Positions 24,013-32,190 of a stretch of 64,000 nucleotides of DNA are shown one piece after another. Both the position numbers and the translations under genes were made by a program. The notes under the pieces are model-generated. The model was not told the origin of the DNA. It was given only the letters and a program-made list of their open reading frames with translations, and did not search any database. The DNA is taken from NCBI GenBank assembly GCA_963740605.1, contig CAVUFC010000010.1, positions 1-64,000 of the forward strand, read 5' to 3'. The DNA comes from DASSUW01 sp963740605. Lineage in GTDB: Bacteria > Actinomycetota > Thermoleophilia > Solirubrobacterales > Solirubrobacteraceae. Positions within the stretch are counted from its first letter, which is position 1, and each line of letters begins with the position of its first letter.

Positions 24013-24765
24013 TTATGCGTAACCGACGCTGCGACTCGGCGCGTGGTCAGCGCTGGCGACCCTGGAAGTCAACCGGAGCGCGGCACTGCGCAACGCGCAG
24101 GTGAACTCGCGCTTGTGGACCTGCCAGCGCGCCCGTGGGGCCTGCACCGATAGCGCCGCCACCACCGCGCCCGCAGCGTCCACGATCGGCGCCGCGAGGT
24201 AGCAGGCTCCTCCGTTGCCGGCACGGAAGTCGCCGATCATGCCGCCCGCGCGCACATGCTCGAGCCGCTCGCGCAACTCGTCAGGCGACCTCGCGCCGGG
24301 CGCGATCAGCGGCTCGTGAGCGATATGCGCGGCCGCCTCGATCTCCGCCTCCGGCCGCCCCGCCAGCAGGACCGTGCCGGCCGCCACGCAGTCGCCGGGG
24401 TCGCGGTGCACGAGCAACGGATCGGCGCCGGGCTGCAGACACAGCACGCCGCCCCGCTCCCAGACGGCGAGCGCCGCATCCAAGTCCAGCTCGTCGTTGA
24501 GTGAACGCATCAACGGAAGCGCGTACGCGACCAGCGGGCAGGTCGCGAGCAGGACTGAGGCCAACGCGAGCGATCGCATGCCAAGGCGATAGCGCCGGTT
24601 GGGCTGGCGCTCGAGCAGCCCAACGTTTGCCAGGCTCCAGAGCAGGCGGTGAGCGTGCGTCCTCGAGATGCCCAGCTCGCGCGCCGCACCGGCGGCGCCC
24701 CACTCGGGCGCATGCGGCGTGAAGAGATCGAGGATCTCGCCGGCGTGTCGGACTCCGCTGACCAT
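24013..24765 (-). CDS. IclR-family transcriptional regulator
   Basis: A 250-aa IclR protein. The winged helix (about 5-65) reads GEILDLFTPHAPEWGAAGAA, then ARELGISRTHAHRLLWSLAN and a wing LLERQPNRRYRLG. The effector domain (about 75-245) has the segment GGACYLAAPIVDAAGAVVAA that lines the ligand pocket. It stands between GH3 (105 bp downstream, same strand) and GH16 (divergent, 109 bp away), so it probably controls both in response to a glucan-derived sugar. That role is inferred from position. Confidence 0.85.
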   Translation of the reverse strand: MVSGVRHAGEILDLFTPHAPEWGAAGAARELGISRTHAHRLLWSLANVGLLERQPNRRYRLGMRSLALASVLLATCPLVAYALPLMRSLNDELDLDAALAVWERGGVLCLQPGADPLLVHRDPGDCVAAGTVLLAGRPEAEIEAAAHIAHEPLIAPGARSPDELRERLEHVRAGGMIGDFRAGNGGACYLAAPIVDAAGAVVAALSVQAPRARWQVHKREFTCALRSAALRLTSRVASADHAPSRSVGYA

Positions 24766-24874
24766 GAGGACGCGATCAGAGAACCATCGATCACCGAGAG
24801 GGTGGGAGGGCCCGTTGATACGGGTACTGGCAGGGCCTCCCAGCGCTCGCCGTGTGGCTCTAGGTTCGTCGTCG

Positions 24875-25693
24875 ATGACTCAGTTAGGTCTTGCCGGCGC
24901 CGCGGTGGTGCTCACGTTGCTGATCGCCGGCTGCGGGGGCGAGCAAAGCGCGGCGAAACCGGCGTGGAAGCTGAGGTGGAGCGACGAGTTCGCAGGAGCT
25001 GCCGGCGCTCAGCCCGACCCGGCACGATGGTCCTACGATCTCGGCGCTTCCGGTTGGGGCAACGCCGAGCTCCAGGAGTACACCGATTCCCCGTCAAACG
25101 CAGCGCTCGACGGCCGCGGCAATCTTGCAATCGTCGCCCGGGATGAGGGTGGCCGCTACACGTCCGCCCGCTTGAAGACGCAGGATCGCTACACGCAACG
25201 GTACGGCCGCATCGAGGCGCGCATCCGGATCCCGGAAGGCAAGGGGATCTGGCCGGCGTTCTGGATGCTCGGCGACAACATCGGCAACGTCGGCTGGTCG
25301 GCCTCCGGCGAGATCGACATCATGGAGAACGTCGGCCACGAGCCCACGGTAGTCCACGGCTCGCTCCACGGACCCGGCTTCTCCGCCGGCAACAGCCTGA
25401 CGGCGGCGAGTACCTTGCAGTCGGGCGCCTGGCACGAGCGTTTCCACGTCTTCGCCGCGGAGTGGAGCCCCCGCTCGATCGCCTTCTTCGTGGATGGGGC
25501 GGAGTACGCGAGGTTCCGGCCCGTCAACCTGCCGGCGGGCGGACAGTGGGTCTTCGACCACCCGTTCTTCGTCATCCTCAACGTCGCGGTCGGCGGCCAC
25601 TGGCCCGGCAGTCCTGACGGCTCGACCCGCTTCCCGCAGACGATGCTGGTCGACTACATGCGGCTCTACCAGCGTCGAACCGACGCGGGCTGA
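24875..25693 (+). CDS. GH16 beta-glucanase lipoprotein
   Basis: A 272-aa enzyme. The N-terminus MTQLGLAGAAVVLTLLIAGC carries a lipobox (LIAGC, Cys near 20). The catalytic domain starts WKLRWSDEFAGAAGAQPDP and contains the GH16 active site SGEIDIMENVGHE (ExDxxE), in which the first Glu is the nucleophile and the last the acid/base. The laminarinase-type beta-bulge is present, as are typical GRIEARIRIPEGKGIWPAFW and FFVILNVAVGGHWPG. It probably cuts beta-1,3- or mixed-linked glucan at the cell surface, producing oligomers for the GH3 enzyme. No strong ribosome site precedes ATG 24875. Confidence 0.9.
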   Translation: MTQLGLAGAAVVLTLLIAGCGGEQSAAKPAWKLRWSDEFAGAAGAQPDPARWSYDLGASGWGNAELQEYTDSPSNAALDGRGNLAIVARDEGGRYTSARLKTQDRYTQRYGRIEARIRIPEGKGIWPAFWMLGDNIGNVGWSASGEIDIMENVGHEPTVVHGSLHGPGFSAGNSLTAASTLQSGAWHERFHVFAAEWSPRSIAFFVDGAEYARFRPVNLPAGGQWVFDHPFFVILNVAVGGHWPGSPDGSTRFPQTMLVDYMRLYQRRTDAG

Positions 25694-25842
25694 GGCCCCG
25701 GCTCATTGGGGTCCTGGCAGGGTGTCCCAGATTGCGCAGCGCGCGGGTAACCTCGGCCGCGCGGCCCCAACCGCGAGATCCGCGAGTTCCTCTGGCGATG
25801 CCGTAAGCGCGCGCCGCGATTGGGAGATGAGGCGCGTCTCGT

Positions 25843-25886
25843 CTCCCGAATCGACGTGGAAAGACCGGAATTTGCGGTCTTTCCAC
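25843..25886. repeat. Dispersed 28-bp element (copy A) with 12-bp hairpin
   Basis: Bases 25843-25870 (CTCCCGAATCG..CG..GGAAAGACCGGAA) recur with two mismatches at 34539-34567. Here the 3' part forms a perfect hairpin: GTGGAAAGACCG and CGGTCTTTCCAC with a 7-base loop (25856-25886). It lies in the 265-bp gap after the GH16 gene and before the IS110 element. It could terminate the GH16 transcript or be part of a genome repeat family; no coding sequence is seen in the gap. Confidence 0.5.
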
Positions 25887-26051
25887 AAGCCGCGTGCATC
25901 ACGCGAATCTCTTGGTTTGCAGGGAATCGGGCGCCGTTCGAGAGCTGGGACCGCACGACTGACGGATGAAAGTCAAGGGGTTGGTCGCGTGGCGGCTCCT
26001 GTGGGAGTCTGTTGGTGGGCGCGAGTGGTTGACGGAAGCGAAGAGCAGGCG

Positions 26052-27329
26052 TCAGGGACTTGTGGTCTGCCGCGCGGCTTTGCCCTTCGAGGGCTTTTGA
26101 GATGCGCGTCCCGGTGTCACGCTCGCGCCCGCTGTCGCCGCCGGGCCGGTCGCGTTCCAGTCGGCGATCATGCGCCGGTAGGCGTTCTCGGCTTGTAACG
26201 CGAGCGCGCGCTCGGCCTCACGGATCTGCTTGTTGCGCAGGCCCTGACCGGGCGGGACCTGCCCCTTCCGCGACGGCGCGCCGGCGGCGAGCTGGAGGCG
26301 ACGGATCTTCTTGCGCGTCAGTGTCGGCTGGCCAAAGGCGTAGTCCTGCTCACGGGTGAGCAGGCACCAGCAGAGCGTCGCGAGCTTGCGCGCGGTCGCG
26401 ACCGCGGCGACCTGTGCGCCGCGCCGCGCGCGGACGCGCTCGTAGAACGCGCGCAACGGGCCCGGTGTGCGAACCGCGGTCCACACGGCTTCGACGAGCA
26501 CGTGCCGGACCGACGCTGAGCCTTGCTTTGAGATCCGCCCGTGCCGTGCCGGCCCGACGCCGGATTGGCGCACGCGCGGATCGAGCCCGAGATAGCCGAC
26601 GAGCCGGCGCGCGCTCGGGAAGCGACGGATGTCACCGACCGCGGCCACGAACGTGCTCGCCGTGATCGCGCTGACGCCGGGCACCGTCATCAACCGACGC
26701 ACCTCGGCCGACGCAAGCGCTTCACGGGCGATCGCCTTCTCCAGCTCTGAGATCTCGCTGTTGAGGAAGTCGATGTGGCGCAAACAGCCCGTGATCGTGT
26801 CGCGCTCATCGTCAGGCAGCTCCAACTCGGCCAGCCAGGCCCGGCCGCCCACGCCGAAGATGTCAGTGACCGGCGGGCGGCCCGCCAAGCGCCGCATCAA
26901 CACCGCATGGATCTCGTTCTTGGCGCGCGTGCGCGCGCGCACGAGCTGGCTGCGCCGCGCGAGCCTGCGGCGCATCGCTCGGGTCCACTCGTCGGGCATC
27001 CACACCGCGTCGAGCTCGCCAGCGGCGAGCAGCTTGGCCAGCGTGCGTGCGTCCAAACGATCGGTCTTCGCACGCGCTCGGCTGATGCCGGTGTCGTGTG
27101 GGCTGACGACCACCACCTGCGCCACGTGCGGCGCGATGATCCGCGCGATCTCCCCCGCGTTGCCGGTGACCTCCAACGCCACCCGGTCGGTCGGCGCCAG
27201 GCTCGACGCGACCAACTCCAACGCCGCGGGCGAGGTCTCGATCCGACCCGCCGAACCGACCTCGCCCGCCGCGGCGATCGCGACCTCGCAGAAGTCACGG
27301 TGCACGTCCATCCCGATCGCCCTGAACAC
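26052..27329 (-). CDS. IS110-family DEDD/serine recombinase (bridge recombinase)
   Basis: A 425-aa recombinase. The N-terminal RuvC-like DEDD domain has AIGMDVHRDFCEVAI (first Asp), LEVTGNAGEIARII and AKTDRLDARTLAKLL (last Asp pair). The C-terminal Transposase_20 domain has LMTVPGVSAITASTFVAAVG, GYLGLDPRVRQSG and GRISKQGSASVRHVL, where the conserved Ser for strand cleavage lies. GTG 27329 is chosen because GAGGAGG stands 6 bp upstream and the reading VFRAIGMD is the usual family start. The protein looks intact, so the element may be active. Length and domain order match the IS110 group, which carries its guide RNA upstream of the gene. Confidence 0.92.
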   Translation of the reverse strand: MFRAIGMDVHRDFCEVAIAAAGEVGSAGRIETSPAALELVASSLAPTDRVALEVTGNAGEIARIIAPHVAQVVVVSPHDTGISRARAKTDRLDARTLAKLLAAGELDAVWMPDEWTRAMRRRLARRSQLVRARTRAKNEIHAVLMRRLAGRPPVTDIFGVGGRAWLAELELPDDERDTITGCLRHIDFLNSEISELEKAIAREALASAEVRRLMTVPGVSAITASTFVAAVGDIRRFPSARRLVGYLGLDPRVRQSGVGPARHGRISKQGSASVRHVLVEAVWTAVRTPGPLRAFYERVRARRGAQVAAVATARKLATLCWCLLTREQDYAFGQPTLTRKKIRRLQLAAGAPSRKGQVPPGQGLRNKQIREAERALALQAENAYRRMIADWNATGPAATAGASVTPGRASQKPSKGKAARQTTSP

Positions 27330-27563
27330 GGCAACCTCCTCGTCATCGACGATGCGGGAGCTCAGGTGGGCAAACGACACAGACGGATTCGTGCTCGCGG
27401 CACAACCGGGCCAGTCGCAGGGGCGGCCACTGAAAATCCCGGGCTCTCAGCCCATCAGTCGTAGAACGGCCTGCCCAACCTGCGTTCTCCCAAAGGCCCC
27501 TGTCCCGGTCACACGACGCTACGGCCGAGCCCGGACAGCAACCCCGCGCGGCATTGTCATGCC
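27330..27563 (-). ncRNA. Candidate bridge RNA of the IS110 element
   Basis: The non-coding 5' side of the element contains a stem-internal loop-hairpin at 27425-27471. GGCC/GGCC closes it, a tip hairpin GGGCT-CTC-AGCCC lies at 27441-27453, and two loop strands lie between. Read as RNA from the minus strand, the 5' loop strand contains ACGACTGA (complement of 27455-27462), identical to the left target half. The 3' loop strand contains GATTTTCAGT (complement of 27429-27438), complementary to the right half ACTGAAAATC. Nearer the gene, GACGGAT (27382-27388) equals the element's own left terminus (25961-25967), as a donor guide would. The architecture agrees with bridge-RNA target and donor loops. 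The exact 5' and 3' ends and the strand polarity relative to IS621 are not resolved. Confidence 0.7.
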
Positions 27564-27606
27564 CTGAAAATCGTGGTGTCCCCGCTCCGAGTCCGGGTCT
27601 CGCCAT
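27564..27606 (+). repeat. tRNA-Phe 3' half (copy 3, right part; split by IS110)
   Basis: This is the remainder of a third tRNA-Phe half. It starts in the anticodon loop (CTGAAAA) and runs through the T-arm to TCTCGCCAT. The left part, GGGACCGCACGACTGA, lies at 25947-25962 across the insertion. The T-loop has drifted (GCTCCGA in place of GTTCGA-type sequence), so the copy was already non-functional or has decayed since. The next 140 bp to the enolase stop hold no gene. Confidence 0.8.
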
Positions 27607-27746
27607 TCGCAGTGACCCGTCGCGCGGACGCCCGGTGCTCATGCCGTTTTCAAGCGGCCCGGTTAGAGGCTCGGACCACACGATTCCCGCACGGGGGTGT
27701 GCTCGAGCCGGCACGTGGTCGCCGAGTCGAGGCTCCCGGGCTCGTG

Positions 27747-29018
27747 TCAGATGGCAACGGCCGCGCGGCCGGCGTAGCGGGCCCGGTCGCCGAGTTGCTC
27801 TTCGATCCGTAGGAGCTGGTTGTACTTGGCGACGCGCTCGGAGCGGGCGGGGGCGCCGGTCTTGATCTGGCCGGCGCCGGTCGCGACGACGAGGTCGGCG
27901 ATGAACGTGTCCTCGGTCTCGCCCGAGCGGTGGGAAACGAAGGCGCGGTAGCCGGCGTCACGGGCGATGCGGATGGTCTCCAGCGTCTCGGTGAGCGTGC
28001 CGATCTGGTTGAGCTTGATGAGGATCGAGTTGGCGATGCCGGCCTCGATGCCGCGGCGCAGGATGGCGGGGTTGGTGACGAATACGTCGTCGCCGACGAG
28101 CTGCACCTGGTCGCCGATGCGCTGCGTGAGCTTGGCCCAGCCGTCCCAGTCGTTCTCGGCCATGCCGTCCTCGAGCAGCACGATCGGGTAGCGACCGGCG
28201 AGCTGCTCCCAGAGGTCGACCATCTCGTCCGATGTCAGCCTGCGGCCTTCGCCCGCGAGGGTGTAAGTGCCGTCGGCGAAGAGCGCGCTCACGGCGGGGT
28301 CCATGGCGATCGCGATGTCCTCGCCGGGCCGGTAGCCCGCGGCGTCGATGGCGGTGACGAGCAGCTCGAGCGGCGCCTCGTTGCTCTGCAGTGCGGGAGC
28401 GAAGCCGCCTTCGTCGCCGACGCCGGTCGCGAGCCCGCGCGATTGGAGCGTGCGCTTGAGCTGATGGTAGGTCTCGGCGCCCATCTGCAGGGCATGGGCG
28501 AAGGACTCGGCACCGACAGGGGCGAGCATGAACTCCTGGAAGTCGACCGGGTTGTCGGCGTGTGCGCCGCCGTTGAGGACGTTCATCATCGGGACCGGCA
28601 GCAGATGGGCGTCGGCGTTGAGGTAGCGCCAGAGCGGCTGCTCGTACTCGGTGGCTTGGGCGCGAGCGGCCGCCATCGAGACGCCGAGGATGGCGTTGGC
28701 GCCAAGCCGTCCCTTGTTCTCGGTGCCGTCGAGATCGATGAGCGCACGGTCGAGGGCTCGCTGGTCGGCCGCGTCGCGGCCGCGGACCGCGTCGGCGATC
28801 TCGCCGTTGACGTTGCCGACCGCCGTCAGCACGCCCTTGCCGCCGAACGCGGCGGCGCCGTCGCGCAGCTCGACCGCCTCGTGCTCGCCGGTGGAAGCGC
28901 CCGACGGCACGGCCGCGCGGCCGACCGCCCCGGACTGCAGCGTGACGTCGACTTCGACCGTCGGGTTGCCGCGGCTGTCGAGGATCTGGCGGGAGTGGAC
29001 GTGCGCGATCTCGCTCAT
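27747..29018 (-). CDS. eno: Enolase
   Basis: A 423-aa phosphopyruvate hydratase of normal length, converting 2-phosphoglycerate to phosphoenolpyruvate in the cytosol. Seen: HSRQILDSRGNPTVEVDV at the start, the mobile loop PSGASTGEHEAVELRDG, metal-ligand regions (IAMDPAVSALF, IVLLEDGMAENDWDGW, QLVGDDVFVTNP), the catalytic Lys region ILIKLNQIGTLTET and the signature SHRSGETEDTFIADLVV. ATG 29018 overlaps the stop of a MutS-related gene by 4 bp. Enolase is therefore translated at the end of a four-gene operon with repair-like ATPases, an unusual place for a glycolytic gene. Confidence 0.96.
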   Translation of the reverse strand: MSEIAHVHSRQILDSRGNPTVEVDVTLQSGAVGRAAVPSGASTGEHEAVELRDGAAAFGGKGVLTAVGNVNGEIADAVRGRDAADQRALDRALIDLDGTENKGRLGANAILGVSMAAARAQATEYEQPLWRYLNADAHLLPVPMMNVLNGGAHADNPVDFQEFMLAPVGAESFAHALQMGAETYHQLKRTLQSRGLATGVGDEGGFAPALQSNEAPLELLVTAIDAAGYRPGEDIAIAMDPAVSALFADGTYTLAGEGRRLTSDEMVDLWEQLAGRYPIVLLEDGMAENDWDGWAKLTQRIGDQVQLVGDDVFVTNPAILRRGIEAGIANSILIKLNQIGTLTETLETIRIARDAGYRAFVSHRSGETEDTFIADLVVATGAGQIKTGAPARSERVAKYNQLLRIEEQLGDRARYAGRAAVAI

Positions 29019-30667
29019 GAAGTCGCACCATAAGAGCCGGCGGGCGCGTGGACGTCCGGGCGCCCCCGCGCATCGACGGGGGGGAAACTACGGTTCGCCG
29101 GCGCGCCGAACACGCGCCTGTAGCTGTCTTCGCCGTAGCTGGTGGGCAGTGGCTCGCGCTCGCGGAGCTTGAAGGTGCGGTCGCGCTCGGCGCGGAGGAA
29201 GAGCGCTGTGCCGAGGTGTTGCGCGTGGAAGCCGTGGGCGAGCTCGTACATGTGCGTGACGAAGACGACCTTGATCTGCTTGTCGAGCATCGCGCGGACG
29301 ACGTGGCGTGCGACCTCGGAGCCTTCGCGCTCGTTGGTCGACGCGAACGACTCGTTACAGAGCAGGAGCGAGTGCGGCGTGATCTGGTCGGCGATCTCGC
29401 TCATCCGGCGCAGTTCCTCGTCGAGCTTGCCGCCTTCCATCGTGGCGTCCTCCTCGCGTTTGTAGTGCGTGAACACACCGGCGCCGACATTGGCCCGGAA
29501 CGCTTCGGCGCCGACGAACATCCCGCTCTGCATCATCAGCTGGGCGAGGCCGAGGCTGCGCAGCAGGGTGGACTTGCCGCCCTGGTTGGCGCCGGTGATC
29601 ATCAGCAGCGACTTGCCGTCGGCGTGCACGTCGTTGCCGACGACGCGGTTCTCGACGTGCAGCGTCAGGCAGACGTCGTAGATCGCCTGGGCGGCGAGCG
29701 CGGGCCGGCCCGGAGACAGCGCGGTGGGAAAGCAGGTCGGCGCGCCCGTCTCGCTGAGCCGCTGGTGCAGATTCAGGCAGCCGAGATAGAAGGCCAGCTC
29801 GAGCCGCAGCATGCTGAAGAAGCTCTTGACGTGATCGGCCGACTGCGCGAGGCCGTTGGCGACGTGGTTGATCCCCTTCGCGCGGATCTCCTCCAGCGCC
29901 CTGAAGCCGCCTTCGTCGCGGTCGGGGATCGCGAAGCTGTAACTCGGTGGGCGGTTCGCGAACGGGAGCCGGTCGCTCCAGCGTCGCGGGGGCGACTTGT
30001 GGACCGTGTAGCGGCGCGGCTTGTTGCCCTTGGCCGGCGCCGCGCTCATGAGCACGCCGCGCTTGAACTCCAGCTCGCGCAGATGCTGGTCGACCCTCTG
30101 CAGGTAGTCGTCTGCCAGCTCGGTCTCGAGCATCGCGAAGAAGCGCCTGAACCCTTCTGAGCCGAAGACCGGCGCGTGCTCGTCGGCGATCTCCCGGAGT
30201 CGCTTGAGCACGTCCAGTTGCCGGGTCAGGATCTGGACGGACCGGCGGAGGATCGAGTCGGGCCTGTCGGTGTGCCACGACACGCCGGCCTGGCGTTCGT
30301 TCTCGAGCGCCTCGATCGCCAGGCCGTAGATCTCGCGGACGACCGCCGGCTGCGCGAGGCAGTCGCGGAGTACCTCCTGGCGATACTCGATCGCGGCGGG
30401 CTCGGTCAGGCTCGACAGGACGGCGCGCTTGGCCATCTCGAAGAGGAACTCGTCGCCGTCCGCCATCGCGTTCCAGAGCGTCTGCAGCTCGAGGTCCTGG
30501 GCGAGCACGTCGTCGCTCGTGGGCGGCGTCGCCGGTCCGGACTGTCGGTCGCGCTTGGCGTTGGCAATCGCGAACAGGTTGCCGCTCACCATCGCGTCGA
30601 AGATCGGATCGCGCAGCTCGGGCTTGACGTCGAAGTCGCGGTCTCCGTGCAGGAGGAAGACCTTCAT
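29015..30667 (-). CDS. MutS-related ATPase, second of a pair
   Basis: A 550-aa protein with the MutS ABC-type ATPase at its C-terminal half: Walker A MITGANQGGKSTLLRSLG (about residue 360), Walker B LLLCNESFASTNEREG and a following THMYELAHGF. Upstream helical segments (about 40-330) resemble the MutS core/lever region, but the mismatch-recognition domain with its Phe-x-Glu motif is absent, as is the Smr nuclease of MutS2. It therefore probably does not read mismatches in the canonical way. A basic proline-rich insert lies near residues 205-240. ATG 30667 overlaps the previous gene's TGA. It probably works as a heterodimer with the 30664-32190 product; that is an inference. Confidence 0.8.
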   Translation of the reverse strand: MKVFLLHGDRDFDVKPELRDPIFDAMVSGNLFAIANAKRDRQSGPATPPTSDDVLAQDLELQTLWNAMADGDEFLFEMAKRAVLSSLTEPAAIEYRQEVLRDCLAQPAVVREIYGLAIEALENERQAGVSWHTDRPDSILRRSVQILTRQLDVLKRLREIADEHAPVFGSEGFRRFFAMLETELADDYLQRVDQHLRELEFKRGVLMSAAPAKGNKPRRYTVHKSPPRRWSDRLPFANRPPSYSFAIPDRDEGGFRALEEIRAKGINHVANGLAQSADHVKSFFSMLRLELAFYLGCLNLHQRLSETGAPTCFPTALSPGRPALAAQAIYDVCLTLHVENRVVGNDVHADGKSLLMITGANQGGKSTLLRSLGLAQLMMQSGMFVGAEAFRANVGAGVFTHYKREEDATMEGGKLDEELRRMSEIADQITPHSLLLCNESFASTNEREGSEVARHVVRAMLDKQIKVVFVTHMYELAHGFHAQHLGTALFLRAERDRTFKLREREPLPTSYGEDSYRRVFGAPANRSFPPVDARGRPDVHAPAGSYGATS

Positions 30668-32190
30668 GCGCCGATGCGCTCCGTAAGGCGTGCGTAGGTG
30701 AGGCCGTGCTTTTCGGCGATCGCCCAGGCGTAGGCGAGCCCGTCGGCGGGCCTGCGGAGGATCTTGAACGTCCGCGCGGCCGGATCCTCGGGCACGATCT
30801 GGGCGACCACGCTCACTGTGGCGTCGCTGAGCGCGGCGAGCTCGTCGACAAACGTGACGTATACCGCGCGTGAGCCCAGCTCGAGGATGCGCCGCATCAC
30901 CTCGGTCCCGACCAGCAGCGCATCGTCGAGCGTGGTCGAGCTGAAGCTCTCGTTCATGACGACGATGCTGTCCGCGGTGGCGTGCTCGAGGATCGCGTGG
31001 ACGCGGACGAGCTCGTCCTCGAACTTGCCGCGCAGCGTCTCGATGTCCTCTTCCTTCTCGAAGTGCGTGTAGATCCGGTCGGGCAAGACCAGCCGTGCGG
31101 CGCGTCCGGGGACGGGCAGGCCGAGGCCCGCCAGGTGGTGCAACTGTCCGAAGGTGCGGGCGAAGGTCGTCTTGCCGCCGTTGTTGGGGCCGGTGACGAC
31201 GAGGATCCGCTCAGGCTCGGAGAGCCGGAAGTCGTTGCACACGACCGTGCCGCGGTCGGGCACCAGCTTGTTCGCGAGCGCGATGTCGAACGTGGCCTCG
31301 GCGGCGACCTGCTTCGAGTGGACGGAGACGTCCGGGTAGCAGAACGACAGGCCTGCCCCGCTGAAGCGCTCGACCAGCTCCAGGTAGGCCAGGTAGAACT
31401 GCACCTCGCGGTCGAACCTGGCGATCGTGGGGTCGAGGTAGTCGCGGTGGCGAGCGCTGTAACCGGCGAGCGTCGCGAACACGTCGGGGTGAAGCCGGGC
31501 GACGCGGTCGAGGATCTGCGCCTCGACGTGGTTCATCTCGTCGTAGTCGGGGAGCTTGGTCAGGTAGCTCTTCACCGCCCCCTGCTGGAACCTGGCGAAC
31601 GTCTCCTCGACCTCCGCGCTGTAGTCCGGCTCACCCGTGGAGCGGCTGACCGTGACCCGCGCCCCCTGGATCCGGACCGCGTACCGCACTCCGGCAAGCG
31701 CGTCTTTCAGCGCCTGCGTCTCGTCGGCGAGCGACGTGTAGCGATCGGAGGCCGCGTACCCGGCCAGGTAGTCGCGGAGATCGTTGAATCCGCGCGACGT
31801 GACCGGTTGCTCGGCGAGGCCGTCGGCGAGCGAGCGGACCGCCTCGCAGTAGATCTCGACGGCGTCCAACAACCATGCGTGTCGCTGCAGCGCGTAATGG
31901 AGCTTGCCGACTTGCGCGAAGTACAGCCGCGTGCGTCGCATCGACGACGCGAACCGCGTGACCGCCGCGTGCAGGCCCGAGGTCTCGAGGTCACGGCACA
32001 CCTCGTGCCGGTACCGCACGGTCTCGACATCGCGCAGCGGCGTATAGAAGAACGGCTCGAGCTCGTGCTGCTCCCGCCCGGCGGTCAGCGACGCCAGCAC
32101 CTGGTCGAGGTTGAGGTCGGCGAAGAAGTCCGGCTCCTCGCTTTCGGGCGGCGGGGCGTCGGGGAGGAACAGGATGCTGTCGAAGGCCAT
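30664..32190 (-). CDS. MutS-related ATPase, first of a pair
   Basis: A 508-aa MutS-family protein. Residues about 30-320 form a helical MutS III/IV-like lever region (FFYTPLRDVETVRYRHEVCR near 55). The ATPase follows: Walker A VVTGPNNGGKTTFARTFG (about 340), Walker B IVVMNESFSSTTLDDALL, then AVYVTFVDELAALSDATVS. The N-terminal clamp and mismatch-binding domains are lacking. It differs clearly from the downstream paralogue, so the pair is an old duplication. ATG 32190 overlaps the Nudix stop (TAATG). No helicase or nuclease domain is visible. Confidence 0.8.
   Translation of the reverse strand: MAFDSILFLPDAPPPESEEPDFFADLNLDQVLASLTAGREQHELEPFFYTPLRDVETVRYRHEVCRDLETSGLHAAVTRFASSMRRTRLYFAQVGKLHYALQRHAWLLDAVEIYCEAVRSLADGLAEQPVTSRGFNDLRDYLAGYAASDRYTSLADETQALKDALAGVRYAVRIQGARVTVSRSTGEPDYSAEVEETFARFQQGAVKSYLTKLPDYDEMNHVEAQILDRVARLHPDVFATLAGYSARHRDYLDPTIARFDREVQFYLAYLELVERFSGAGLSFCYPDVSVHSKQVAAEATFDIALANKLVPDRGTVVCNDFRLSEPERILVVTGPNNGGKTTFARTFGQLHHLAGLGLPVPGRAARLVLPDRIYTHFEKEEDIETLRGKFEDELVRVHAILEHATADSIVVMNESFSSTTLDDALLVGTEVMRRILELGSRAVYVTFVDELAALSDATVSVVAQIVPEDPAARTFKILRRPADGLAYAWAIAEKHGLTYARLTERIGA

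Larger units (their letters stand above)
25959..27567 (-). mobile_element. IS110-family insertion element inserted in a tRNA-Phe 3' half
   Basis: The element is about 1605 bp, bounded by a shared CTGA. The left junction reads GCACGA-CTGA-CGGATG (25954-25967) and the right junction CATGCC-CTGA-AAATCG (27559-27573). Removing one copy of CTGA and the DNA between restores an uninterrupted tRNA-Phe half like that at 13965. There are no terminal inverted repeats and no larger target duplication, as expected for IS110. It holds one recombinase gene (26052-27329) and a 234-bp non-coding region on the 5' side of that gene. The dinucleotide core lies somewhere within CTGA; CT is a plausible choice by analogy with described IS110 cores. 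Confidence 0.85.

Noticed and set aside
27330..27380. An upstream ATG start for the IS110 recombinase at 27380
   Set aside because: GTG 27329 has a strong ribosome site and matches the family start; the extra 17 residues would also run into the donor-guide-like part of the candidate RNA.
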